Below are positions 33,799 to 46,188 of a stretch of DNA of 64,000 nucleotides, one piece after another. This stretch comes from Pyricularia pennisetigena (Eukaryota; Ascomycota; Sordariomycetes; Magnaporthales; Pyriculariaceae). The notes under the pieces were generated by a model. The model was not told the origin of the DNA, did not search any database, and saw only the letters and a program-made list of their open reading frames with translations. The stretch covers positions 2,888,408 through 2,952,407 of the forward strand of contig NC_043744.1 of the NCBI RefSeq assembly GCF_004337985.1. Reading direction: 5' to 3'. How positions within the stretch are numbered: the first letter of the stretch is position 1; each line of letters opens with the position of its first letter. The position numbers and the translations under genes are program-made.

Positions 33799-36700
33799 TT
33801 TGCACGGCGCAACACACATACCCAAAACTCGCCTTCTCTCTTCACTCTCTATGGCGGCGCCATTATACTATTGTAATGTTTCGTCTTTCCTATCTCTTTT
33901 CTTGTTTTGCACCCGGTGAAGCGTTGGCTGGTAAGATATACAAGGCGATACCGGGCAGGTGGTAAAAGTAGGACTGCAAAGTGTTTGTTTGGCGTTTGGA
34001 ATTTTATGCTGGGTGGTGGACTGGCTGTATCGGCATCAAGGCGACTTCTCGTCAACCTGAATTTCTTCGACTAAAAATCTCGTTCCATTCTCAGGTACAT
34101 GTCAGAGTAGGCTTGCTGGTTATTCATTGTAACTACTAAACAGGGCCAATGCAAGCTTGGGTAGTTAAAATATAGGAACACTTGACTGAGATTTGCATAG
34201 GCTGTGCGATTTCGTGACCGACATTACTTCCAAGGTGGTCGCCACGTAGACCGACTCTTGACCTGATGTAATTATTGAGACATATCTCTAGCCAAGGGCT
34301 CAAGAGACATGTTTAGTCTATGACGATCCCCAATAATACAGCCCCGTGCTCTATTCTGTATTAGATCTACGCTGGGTATGACTCCGTGTTGCAGAGAAAA
34401 CGAAACGGTTTGCCACGGTTGGACGATCACAGATACACTAACGGCATGATGTAGCTGCTTGATGACCTTTTAGTTTAGTAACTACATGTCTCGACATGAC
34501 AGTGCAGATCGATGCACAGGCAAACCGGACGAACAGTGACTTTTGATAGGAAGTAACCCAAAGCTTTATTCGTACAGGTGAATGAGTCAAAACACTTTTA
34601 CTAATTGGAAGTATAAAGGAATTTAGAAGGAATGCTATTTCCAACAGAGGTACTAGTCAATTCTAGATCTGGACTTCTGCTGAACCACAAATCCATGCGG
34701 CTAGACAAGAGCATTGACGGGTTCCTGCAGAACTTGACATATTCTTGTCGTCATTCGGCCCAGGACCAGGGCCATGGAGCGCACGATTGTCCCTTCAAAA
34801 CAGCGGTTGTCCCCGTTATCTTTTTTTATGTTTTCTGATGTCCTTGTCATCACGATAGCAGGTATTCTAGGGAGGTGGAACAAAATAAAGGATCAATGAA
34901 AGGATGAGCCCAGAACTTGTTGGCTTTGAATTCAGGTGACCACGGCTGTTTCCGCACAAGGTTTTCGGGCACGGGGTTCTACACCTTCCCCAAGAACCCA
35001 GGTACCTGATGGCAAGTTTGGAACTTGGATTGCCCGGCTCATCCCATGCAGTCAAATTTTTGTATTGTGTTATTACTGAACTTCCGTAACGTGTACCACA
35101 TATATCATGTAGCCACTCGGTCGCGATGCCGGGCTTTTGTCAGACAATCCCGATTTGAAATGTGAACACATACCTACCTATTTTGAACGCCTTGCATCTC
35201 TGCGGGCAGTTCTGAAACGGCCCTAGGCTTGATGCGTAACTAGCCCGCCAACCCGAAAAAGAAAAAAAAAGTTCTTTGCCTTCTTCCTTACAAGGGGTCG
35301 GCGGGTCGTACATGACGCAGATTTGTAGAGTGAGAGAGAGAGCGATATGGGTTCAGTGATCCATCACCCCGGCAGGCGACACAGCCCACCTTACTCCGTA
35401 ACTAATCAGAGAAGTCATTCCAAGTCGCACACCAGAGGCGCTTGATGGCGCACACCCGGTTGAGCTTGTTTGCACGTCTGATTCCCCCCCCCCCTCTCCA
35501 ATGATGGTTCCTCATCCTATACCTAGAAACGGAAGGCGGAAAAGGATTGGACCATCATTCATGCAAACAACCAGTCTGGGAATCGCTTCGGCAAGGCGGA
35601 CAAGGGGGTGCGGTTGAGTTGATCATTGTTTTGAAACGCCCAGGGATACGTCCCAGGAGCTTCCCTGATGGGTTTTTTTTGGGGTAGTACGTTGGCGAAA
35701 TTTGATGTTTGTGCCTTTGCCCTCCCGCCCATTTTTCTAACGTTATTGTTCAACACTTTTTTTTTTCTGTTAAAAAAAAAAAGAGTTACATAACTTTAGC
35801 CATCGAAATATCAACCTTTATGTAAGGAATTTCAACGGTTTGTGGAAAGCGTTACTTCGGAACGAAGTAGGCTTCCCTTGGTTCCACTCCTTCGAGATTG
35901 CTGCGACAGAGAAGAAAGCGGTGATTCCGTGGCGTCACCCATGGATCGTTTCAAGTTGATTAGCGCATCCCATCCCTGGTGTTTATTCTAAAGTGTCCTT
36001 TTTCTTCTTGTTGTGATTATTGTTATTATTATCATTTTTGAACCTGTTCCGCTCTCCCAATTTAGCTCTAGACACAACTGTAAATCGTGTAGTATAATGT
36101 GTACTGTAAGCCCAAAGGGCATGCGGAATGCGGAGGGGCATTGGGCATCCATTAAACAAGGAAAAAGAATAATAATGGGAATTCGCCCCGCCTTATTTCA
36201 GATCCTTGTTTGGCCCAGATCGGTACTTTCGGAGGGTGTATGGTTGACAGGGACCCTTTGATGTCCATCGCTACGGTTGCTTTGGGAGGGAAGCACGCGG
36301 CAAGGCGCTGACGGATGGCGCGGCTGCTGACAGGCATGTCAACGCTGTTTTGGAAATTGTTGGATGATTATGAGCAAACATCCGTTCGCAGAGCTGCATA
36401 TCAAAGCTAAGATACAATGACAAGCTGCCGGAAGTGGAGATTAAAAGGCTCGCTTGAGGCAATCGGAGAGAAATAAACAACCACTTGGGGAAAAAGTATC
36501 TCTTTCCACCGGCCACTGCATAGTAACCACGGCCGGACTCAAAATGTTGGGAAGCAAGGGAGTTTATGTAGTAGGTATGTATGTGCTTCGTCTTGAGGGA
36601 TGACTGCCCATTTACATACCTGGTTGATGTATTATTGTATGCTGTAGGGGCCGGTAGTCGAGATGGTCATTTTGGTTTCAAGACTTGGGGTCCAAACAGG

Positions 36701-39131
36701 TCACCATCAGGCGCCCTAACATGGGTACAAAAATAAACATCCTGCAAGTTCGCTGATCTCAAAGTTCTAGACTCTCGACCAACTAATGGCATACCTGTAA
36801 GTTCTGTAAGTTGAGCCGCCGTTCAGTCTATTGATACATGTTACATGTTGTACAAATGTGCACAACCTCTATCATTAGGTACAGTAGCTTCAGTAGTAGG
36901 TACTTTGTTGGTGGTGGTTAAGTCTAGACTACCGTAGCTTGACTAGCAAGGTAGTGGGCCATTTGGCCATATTCTGTGGGGTTATTTGTTTTGGACAAGG
37001 GGCCCAATAGGAGAAAAGACGAGGGGGAAAAAAACGACGGAACCTGGGAGAAACCAGCGCACAATACGGTAGGTACATCTTCTCACAGAGAGTCCTTGCA
37101 TACCTTTGGTAGGTAATTGCCCCTTGCCTCCCTCCTCGAGCTAACCTTACCTCTTGCCTAAGTCATAGTGGTACTGCAGATGCAATTCTTTGGGCTAATT
37201 TCTACTTGTGCCTGGATGTGAAGGACGTCGCCATGTTTAATCTGATCCTGTGCAATCACAGTACAAATACAGTAGTATATTGCGCCATAAATCCTGGTCA
37301 CATTGACGTTTGGACTCTGCAGATGAGCGACAAGTTTGCTACAGGGTGTGATAATTAGATACAGTACAAGGTTTGTTTGTCGCTTCATATTATGGCCTCA
37401 CCAAATCCCATGCCATGCATTTCTCTCTGCCTTCACCGCGAATCTGCACAAGTTCAGGAGTGGAATACATACACCCTGTAACTCTGCCACCTTTGACCGT
37501 GCTCTAATGTCTGCCGGTTTGATGAATCGAGGAAGGTGCCTGCTCGTTGCATCCACTCCACTGCCCTGCCCTGCCCTGCCCTGCCCTGCCAAGTGGTTTA
37601 CCCCTGGTCCATCCAATTCGGGGTTCATGAGCGCGCAATCCCAAGTCAAAGTGGGGCCCGCGGCTTGTAATGTTTGCGGTGTGGTGCTAAGTTACAGGCA
37701 CAAAACAACCTCATGTTGTGAGCATGGCAGTTGGTTGGGCAATTTCTAATTAAAATATCCTCCGGCAAGGAGGGTTTTCATTGCTCGACTCTTGCAAAAC
37801 CGCCCGCCCTACCTATTCTAAGAAAGGGCACAGGCGCACTGGCGTGCAACAGAAATCGACCAAGCTCTTGAAATTTCTATTCTATTTTATTATTGCATTG
37901 CATCGCATGGCATCGCATTGGTCGTGCTGATCTTATCCTCTCCACAAAGTCATTCCCTGTTCTTTCATGACGGCCGCACTTGAACCCTCGAAGCTTGGTC
38001 GCATGCATGCCTTTGTACCATAAGGTAATTAGGTAGCCACCCACATACCACTACTACTCACCTGCCTACCCACCCACCCACCAGGACTGAGCTGCACCAC
38101 ACCATCCATCCTGCAAGACCATACTTGCATACCTACCACACGGTAGAGTGCATCGCTACCTCGTCAGCCCTCGCTGGGTTGCCACGCTGACTTCGATCCG
38201 ACGACTTGCGGTACGAATTACAGCAAACGCAGCAGCAAAGCCTCGACAGACCTAACGGACGGGTCATCGTTTCATAGCCGTCCAGCCCCGGTGGTTGCAT
38301 TTGCCAATCGTTTTGCCATCCTCTCAACTCGCTTTGTGCCTGCACAAAAGTAGAAGCAAGCGGGCATCCATTCATTCCTTCAATCATTCATGCAACACGG
38401 TTGGCTTCTGCTTTGGTAAAAAAAAAAAAAAAAAAAAAGGACAAAAAACCACAACCCGAACAGTGGGTAGGAAACGGTGCAGACGGCTGGCATTCACAGT
38501 AATACGTGCAATAATTGCCTATTTTTGTCTGCCAGCTGGACTTCTCGCCATCGAGCTTACAAGGCGCCACCTCTCCATATTTCCCTCCCCCAAACTGCTG
38601 GTGTTGGTAAATGGCTGTGTTGGCCATATCTACCAATAATTGACGAGCATCGGTTCACTGGAGAGAACCCCAAGCACGGCATCTGCAGAATCGCCGCTCC
38701 GTTATCTCTCTCGCTACCAACGCGCATTCTTAAGTGCACAACTACTGCACTTCCTGAAACCCGTACTACCCGACGCTTCTCACCCTGGGCCGCATCGACG
38801 AACCCAACAATCGCGGCCAAGGCCCCCAAGCGACCCTCGTCCGCTCGACGCCATCGTTTCTTAGCGCAAACCCCGTCTTTGACGCCGTTCGGTACCCTTT
38901 GCCTCGACACCTTTCGATGTGATCTCCTGAAGGCCACCTTCCTGCCGCGATTCGATTTTCGATAACCACCTCCTGGATCACTCATTTGAAAAGATCACCC
39001 TACCGCCCGCCCGACGGTCTCGATTTTGACCCGGTCAACTTTGTCTTGCAACTTGTCGACCGTATCGAGGCAGCCTACTTCCCGAGGCTTGACGCCTCCT
39101 GCGGCCCGCCGCCCAGCGCAACATAATCACC
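33799..39131. other. 5.3-kb gene-poor region upstream of the LIM-RhoGAP gene
   Basis: The largest gap in the window. It contains a C run and A/T runs (for example 35485-35494, 35757-35767 and 38418-38438), a (CTGCC)5 microsatellite at 37561-37585, and many TAGGTA/TACCTA motifs between 36570 and 38150. The last kilobase is CT-rich with several upstream ATGs and is probably a long leader of the next gene. Open frames of up to 160 codons overlap on both strands and show no domain. I see no gene I can support. Confidence 0.4.
37561..37585. repeat. Pentanucleotide microsatellite (CTGCC)5
   Basis: Five exact tandem copies of CTGCC in intergenic DNA. Confidence 0.95.
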
Positions 39132-42100
39132 ATGGACGACTATCTGGACAGTCCTATGGACGCTGATGATATTTTCCCCTGCAAGGGCTGCGGAGAGATT
39201 CTCGAAGAAGGCAAAGCGTTTGAGCTGGGTATGTCTACGTCAACACCTTGATTCCTATACTCTTCCACAGTCCCATCTTTACCCATACCTACCCAGTTGC
39301 CTATTTGTCTGTCTACATGCCACTCTCTGTTTCGCTCTTCGTTTCTGCTTACCCCTCGACTTGATCGTCCCGTTTGCCTTGGTCATTGTCATCATGGATA
39401 TTGAGAACATTAAACATAACCTCTCACAATTTTGCCCAACTGACCCTTCTTCTCCAGCCGGCAATCGATGGCATCTCAACTGCTTCCGCTGCAACACCTG
39501 CGGCACCCTCCTCGACTCCGACGCGAACCTCCTTCTTCTCGGCGATGGCTCGCTTATCTGCAACAACTGCACGTACAGTTGCAGTGCTTGCGGTAACAAG
39601 ATCGAAGATCTGGCCATCTTGACAGGTGACCAGGCATTTTGCGCAACTTGCTTTCGTTGTAGGAACTGCAAAAGGAAGATTGAGAACCTGCGCTATGCTA
39701 GGACCTCTCAGGGCATATTCTGTATGAGTTGCCACGAATCCCTAATGGCAAGACGGAGGAAAAAATCAAAAGCCGCAGCGCAAGCGAAAGCCAGGGAGAA
39801 AGATACATCGCCGATGATAACAGACAAATCCCTCCCGGCTCTACCCCCGAACGCCATACCTCCAAATGCGTTTGGCATGGAGAAGGAGGTACCGGAGTCC
39901 GAAACGCCGACCGAGCTGTCGCCGCGGCCTAGACCGGCTTATTCACGCAATGAATCCGACCCCCGGGCTAGCTTACGTCCTGAAAGATCACCGGAACGAG
40001 GAGCCGATCAGCAAGGCAAGGAAGGCAGCCTTGACCCTCCGAAGAATTATAGGAATAACAGGAATTCTTCGATTATGATTCCGTCTGGCGACATGAACTT
40101 TGGCGAGGCTGATGGCTCTTTTATCCATGTCGCTCTGGGGTTGGATACGGGGCCAGCGCCGTCGTCAACCCCTCGATCTTCTGATAACATGTCAGACAAA
40201 CGCAGCAGGGATTACTTCAACAACCAAAGAGATTCTGTTGACAAGCGGAGCGACTCGCAAATGTCTACACCTCACATCGCTCTTCAAGAGGCTCGGCGAA
40301 ACACATCTGATTTGGAAAATGCACCTCCGGCCAAGGAGCCGAGTCGGAAGCTGTCCAAGTCGTCAAGAGCAGGCAGGGACAGTCTTAAAACTTCAACCAT
40401 CCAAACCGATGATCACTCAAGGAAGCTTGCCAGTGGTCGCGGCGATGAATTCAAACTTCAGGAGGCCCCTAAAAGCAAGAAGCTCGTCAATTCTCGGAAT
40501 AACACACAGCCCGGCAAGCCCTCTGAGAGCGGGGCCGGGTCAAGGGCCAGTAACGGACTTCTTTTGCAGCAGAAAAACAGGGAGAGCCCACAACCGATAG
40601 AATCGCCTCAATCGCTTAGTGCCAACGACAAGTCTAGCACGTCGCGAAGCTCGCCGGAATCACGAATTAGGGATGAAGACGATGTCAGACAATCTATGGA
40701 TTCCGCAGCATCCGGCCGGACAGAGACCAGCGGCTCGCGTCCAGGCCGAGATGTTCCACCACCAAGACCGCCCCGAAACTGTGAGATATATCCTCTTATT
40801 GCCCATCGCACGGGAAACCTATGGGTTGACTGCTGACATTTTGACAGTGAATGGCAAGCTGGACCTCGTTCCACCGCCACGTCCCTCGATGCCGGAACCC
40901 AGACTCACGGACACATATATGCAACCTCGAGCACCCCCTCAACCTCCAACACAGGCCAACAAAGATGCAGCTGTTGCGACGGCGGCCGGTGGGGCTGCTC
41001 AAGGCGAGAATTCTCCAAAACTACCAAGATGGAGCGCTGGTGGAGACTTTAGTATGGATGAAGACATGGCCAGAATCCTAGGCACTGATGAAGGCTCGTC
41101 GTCAATACTGAGGCGTGTTTCAAACGCCGTCAGGCATGGCCGGACAAACAGCGTCGAATCCAGTGGTCATACAGTAGGGCGTGGTGGTCACGGTAGGAGC
41201 ATGAGCGAGACAACTCGAGGCACCTCCTCTCCATTGGTTCCCAAGACACCTATAGCAGAAACCCCTCTTGACAGCCAGGCCCAGGATATCAGCAGTCCAA
41301 TCTCAGTAGGAGGCGGCCCGCAGGATGACCCGGCTTTCCTCAAGCGGCAACTCCGCAACTCAGAGCAGAGGGTTGCCGAGTTAGAGCGGCAGTTCAACAA
41401 TGAGGCTGATTTGCAGACCCTCAATAAGAAGCTCATTGAGAAGAGGAAGACAGTCACTGTTCTTGACACGCAAGCCGAAATTATGGTTCGGGAGCTTGAG
41501 GTACTGGCAACAGTGGTCGAGAAAAGCAAGCAAAACAACCAGCCAGTTGATGTGAGGGACCTTCAAGAGACAGTTGTCAAGGAACTGAGGCAAAAGATTG
41601 AGAAGTACACGCAGTCGATGACATCCACTATCGAGCAGCTGATAGCGGAGCGCGATCAATTAGTAGAGGAGAAAAACAGGGCGATGGCCGATAGAGATCG
41701 AGCACTGCTTGAATTCGAGCAGTTGTCCTCGAAGAATGCGCAACTGGCAGATATGAACAACGACCTTACCCACCAGATTCAGGAGCGTTTTAGGTCTCAA
41801 GCCAATAACGAGATCAAGTCACCAAACGGCCTCGGCATCTACCAGGCCCAAAAGCTTACTGCGCCAGGCGGAGGATCAAACTTTGACTCAGCAAGCATCC
41901 AGACAGGTGCTACCTTGGTCACCACCGACGTAGACGAGCCTATTCTTGAGGGTCCGACGGTGGTCAACATCCGCAAAGGGCAGGTCAAGAAGTTCAACTG
42001 GAAGAAGGGCAAGACAGTTGCTCAGAATTTCACCAAAGGCATGAACCGTGCAGTCGGTGCATTCCAGCAAGAAAAGGAACGTGGAGGAGGACAGTATGGT

Positions 42101-43069
42101 GGTCTTGCGGGTGACAATATTGGACTGCCGTACAACATGACTGTGGCTCAGGTCGAATCACCGGCCTCTCTAGGCCCCAACGGATCTCTGAACCGGATGC
42201 CGAGCGACAACAATAATTCTCGCCAAGGCTTTGGCTTTTTCGGCAAGAAGCAACAGCAACAGCAGCAGCAGCATTCTTTGCCCAAGTCGATGTCTGCGGC
42301 GAACATGTCAACTGCAAGCATTGCACCAGAGCCACCCAGCGTACTGTTTGGCTCTGAACTAGTTGAGCGAACAGACTATGAGCGCCGTCTGATCCCCAGT
42401 GTCGTCACGCGCTGCATAGAGGAGGTGGAGCTACGCGGTATGGACATGGAGGGCATCTACCGGAAGACAGGCGGAAACTCGCAGGTCCGTGCATTGCAGG
42501 AGGGTTTCGACAAGAACGACGAGTTCGATATCTCCGACCCCGGACTAGACATCACGGCCGTTACAAGCGTGCTGAAGCAATATTTTCGCAAATTGCCCAC
42601 ACCTCTACTCACCTACGATGTCTATGACAGAGTTCTCGAGTCAAATTGTGAGTGTCAGGAGATTGAACTATTCCTTTCCCCAACCGCGTTATTTCTGTGG
42701 TACTAACAACACACCCAGCTATCACAAACAACAAGGAACGATGTGAACACCTACGCATGACGTTCAACATGCTCCCCACCCAGCATCGTCAATGTCTTGA
42801 GTTTTTGATGTTCCACCTTGCCCGGGTTGCGGCAAGAGAAAGTGAAAATTTGGTAAGCTTGGTTGGATTCGCGAAGCTGACGAGTTGTGCAAGACGTTAC
42901 TGACCGATTTTGGCCGTTCCAGATGCCTCCAAAGAATTTGGCCGTGGTCTTCGCACCTACCTTGATGAGAGACCATAGCCTCGAGAAGGACATGATAGAT
43001 ATGCACGCGAAGAACATTGCTGTGCAGTTCGTTATCGAGAACAGCCACATCATCTTCGAGGAGGCTTAG
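39132..43069 (+). CDS. LIM-domain Rho/Cdc42 GTPase-activating protein (Rga1-like)
   Basis: Exons are 39132-39228, 39458-40780, 40848-42647, 42719-42852 and 42923-43069, giving 1166 aa. LIM1 uses Cys17, 20, His38, Cys41, 44, 47, 67 and 70. LIM2 has Cys74, 77, 94, 97, 100, 103, 121 and 124, with Cys where the classic fold has His. After the LIM pair comes a disordered Ser/Arg/Pro-rich stretch, then a coiled coil (translated from about 41340-41800), a polyglutamine patch (42249-42274), and a C-terminal RhoGAP domain. The RhoGAP part contains GIYRKTGG with the arginine finger and later PPKNLAVVFAPTLMR. This order (two LIMs, coiled coil, RhoGAP) is that of Rga1/Rga2, which down-regulate Cdc42 at sites of polarised growth. 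The first exon is short and codes for half of LIM1, which fixes the start at 39132. Confidence 0.92.
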
Positions 43070-44042
43070 ATAACCTCTGATTCAGATGGTGAATTCCTTG
43101 TTCCTACCAGCCCCAGGAAACAAGTATCAGCCACTCAACATTGTATATAAGCTCGTAATGCCAGGTTTAGTAAAGGGAAAGAGGAAGGAGGTGAAAAGGA
43201 CTCAGCGCGGTCACCTTCTCTCCCACGGACTATGCAAGATGGTTTTTTTTTTATGGTTGCGGCTCTTGCACTATCAAAAGTGCACCTGTTGGAGATCCGG
43301 GGGTGTTTCTTAAAGAAGGATTGTGGGAGTCTTTGACTTGCCAGCAGTGCCAAGCCGTGTTTGCTGTTGTCTCGTCATCTGTGATGTGGCTTGTTTCGTT
43401 TTTGTCTTTGGAGTACTTGTCGGTTGGTAGGAGGTCTTATGATATCCCCGGTCTACCAACACATTTCTCGCTTTTGTTTCTTCCTCTACTTCGTTTGCTT
43501 CTGCATTGCAGGTGCTCCGGGGTCGCAGATACCCGGGTGTCATTGTTAGGTCGTTCAGGCTAGCAGTTTGTATACACAAACCAACCCCAGTCGGCGTTTT
43601 TGGCGAGCACTGGTCTTCTCTCATGACCTACATGGACATAGGTTCAAATGTATGCATTAATCATGATTATCAAGGCAAGTAAAGCAGCTGATATCAAGGT
43701 TCATGTTGAGGCGATCCAAGTGTTCCTACCCTGCTGAAAAGCTGCGTTGAGAATATCTTGAACATCATTGAAAGGGCATTTCCCACTATCGTTGACTTTG
43801 GAGAAGACGTCGCGGGTAGTACAAAGCCTTTGGGCAGCACTCATCCTGTCAAGTGAGTCGAATGCATTGGCACCAAGAGCCTGTGGTTAAAACAGGGTAT
43901 CAAAGCTATTACATGGCCCTTTTCCTTAGCAAGCTCTACTATAAACATGCACATCTTATGTATCACAGGATGCTCGCCTGCTATTTCTTTTTCTTTTTCT
44001 TTTTCTTTTTCGCTCTCCCATTTCTTTTCTTTTTTTTTTTCT
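43070..44042. other. Convergent intergenic region
   Basis: 3' flanks of the RhoGAP gene (plus) and FYV7 (minus). A (TTTTTC)n tract occupies about 43984-44010. No gene is supported. Confidence 0.4.
43984..44010. repeat. Short tandem pyrimidine repeat (CTTTTT)n
   Basis: About four to five copies of a 6-bp C/T unit in the 3' flank of FYV7. Confidence 0.85.
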
Positions 44043-44836
44043 TCACCTGTTCTGGCCCACCATTTTCTTGACCTTGTCGAGGAGAATCCCACTCTCGCGG
44101 CCCAGCTTCACCCTGCCGCCATGACGGCCAGGCATCGCCGATGGCTTCCTAGCTTTGGCCATGGCCTTGCGCAGCCGGTCACGCTCCGCTGTCTTGCGGG
44201 CGCGCTCTTCCTCACGAGCCTTGGCCTGCGCCTCGCGCTCGGCAGCGGCCCTCTTGTGCTCCTCGGCCTCGGCCAGCTCCTTTTGGAAGTAGGCCGGCTT
44301 CCCGCGCTGACGGCCGCCGTTAGATGTCGCCGGAGGCTTGCCCTTCTGGATGACGGGGTCCTCTCCCGTAGCGTCGGGTGGTGATGGCAATTTTGCTGCA
44401 GCCGCAGGAGACTCTTCAGTGGCCTGGACTGTGTCGTCCTCGCTCGATGTACCCTGCTCATCTACAGTGGCTGTTGCCTGGCCATCCGGGTGGACATGGA
44501 CTTCGCCGCCTGCAGCGACCTTTTTCTGTTCTTCCTTTTGTCTCTGGTACCGGGCTTTGACCTTGGCATAATGCTTTTCAACCTTTTTTTGATGAAAGAG
44601 TTCCTTTTTCACCTTGGTCACTGTGTGGATGGATTAGTGTCAGTCAGTTCAGGGCTGGTCGTTGTCCGAGGGATTTTATATGGTGCCAAAGACTCACATT
44701 TCCTTTTCCACGGCCCATCAGGGAGATTTGCAGGGTCTACGGGTAGACCGAGACGGGGTCTTTTTGCCGCCGACTGTTGAGCAGCGGTCGAATTGCTCTT
44801 GGCTCCATCGCGACTCCTTTTGTTTGATGCTGGCAT
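44043..44836 (-). CDS. FYV7: rRNA-processing protein Fyv7
   Basis: Exons are 44836-44698 and 44620-44043 on the minus strand, with a 77-nt intron (GTGAGT to CACACAG), giving 238 aa. The protein is small, nuclear and highly charged. The N-terminus has a Lys/Arg cluster, then the family core with TKVKKELFHQKKVEKHYAKV. A low-complexity acidic and Pro-rich spacer is followed by a long Ala/Glu/Arg/Lys helix (about 140-205). The C-terminal motif GRVKLGRESGILLDKVKKMV is the most conserved part of Fyv7. Yeast Fyv7 is a 90S/SSU processome factor needed for 18S rRNA maturation. The start is the ATG just before the basic cluster. Its promoter region is shared with the Atos gene on the other strand, 1.35 kb away. 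Confidence 0.88.
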
Positions 44837-46188
44837 GTTCCAGGGGCGTCACGTGAGATACTCTGATTAGAAGGCACTGAAGGGAGGCTCCTGTTGGTTG
44901 GTGTTCCCCTCTTTCAGGGCTGGGACAGGTGTCGCAGAATACGAGATAAGATTGTATGTTAGTTAACGCTTCGTGAGTCGGGACGACTCTAGATCCAGCG
45001 GTAAGGCAGCAGACTTTGCTAAAGCTTGAGACTACTTTTTTTTTTTTTTTTTTTTAATCGCCTCGTCGTAGCATGAGCGGTCCAGACTGAAGTTAGGGAA
45101 TTTTTGCATGATTCGGATTTCTTCATCAATGCCACCGCACACCTTTTAGGCGGGGCGGGGATGCCTAAAGGGGCTAGAGCTTCAGGCCTGTTGGTGGCAC
45201 CTGATCCAATGGCATATACTGAATGACAGGGGTCTTCCAGGGCCGATGCCACAGTGCCAGCTCACCGTGCACCGCTCGGGCCCCGCTTCTTTTGGCTGCT
45301 GTACCTCCGACCAAAGAAACGAAGAATTAATGAATGAATGAATGATTGATTGCGTCGATGAGATCAACCCCAGGTCCAAATCAAAGCATTCATTCCTACG
45401 TTTCGGCGGTTCTTTCCTCTTCCTCCTGGTGAGAGGAAGTACAACAGGCCCATATCTGCAGCATGACACGATAACCGGCCCCCCATCCTTGTGATCTACT
45501 CTTTAGTCTTGGATTTGTTTGCACAGATTTCATCTGTCGTTCCGTTCCGTTCCGTTTTCTAGCCACCTTCTACGGGGAATAAAAAAAAAAAAAAAAACGG
45601 ATCTTTAGCTCGATTGTGACCGATGAGATCTATTCAAAGGATCCAACCCCAACGCTTGACTTGTGCACTCATAACCAATACCAAACAACACTGTGCTTTC
45701 TTCTCCACGCTCCCACATCGTTCCAAGCTGCACAGCACGCACTTCCCTACCGGTACTTGGTACTTGCCGGGATCTGGGGCGGAGGCGGACATTTGATCAT
45801 AGATGACTCCATTTCCAGTCTCGGGTTACAAGCAGACAGCTGACTGTTGGCGCCTCCCATCTCCTCGTTCTTCTTCCTCTTTTTTACCTTGTGTTTTCGG
45901 CGACCAAATCGCTAAGCCCGGGGCTGCTGTGCCTGGTTCGTTTATTTACCTTTCGCAGCAGAAACCAACTGTGATCTTGTTTGGTTGTCTACCACGGTTG
46001 CTCACCTCTTTGTTCTTCACTAAAAATATAGCTCTGGCTAGACTCGCAGTTGTTGCTCCTGATATTGCTTCTCTCTCCGACTCACAAAAGGGCAGCCAGC
46101 CAGCTTGTACACGCGCACGCCATGGTTGAAAGGTGATATCTTCACGCCAAGCAAGTTGCTGAGTGGTTTGCCAAACCGCCCGAGCAAG
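44837..46188. promoter_or_regulatory. Divergent region between FYV7 and the Atos-like gene
   Basis: 1.35 kb holding both promoters. T and A tracts lie at about 45037-45056 and 45581-45597. A (TTCCG)n microrepeat is at about 45539-45557 and an (AATG)n run near 45330-45348. Upstream ATGs occur near the Atos start. No additional gene is supported. Confidence 0.4.

Noticed and set aside
37336..37749. 137-codon frame in the 5.3-kb gap
   Set aside because: It runs through the CTGCC microsatellite and encodes a low-complexity Pro/Cys/Leu stretch. Not credible as a gene.
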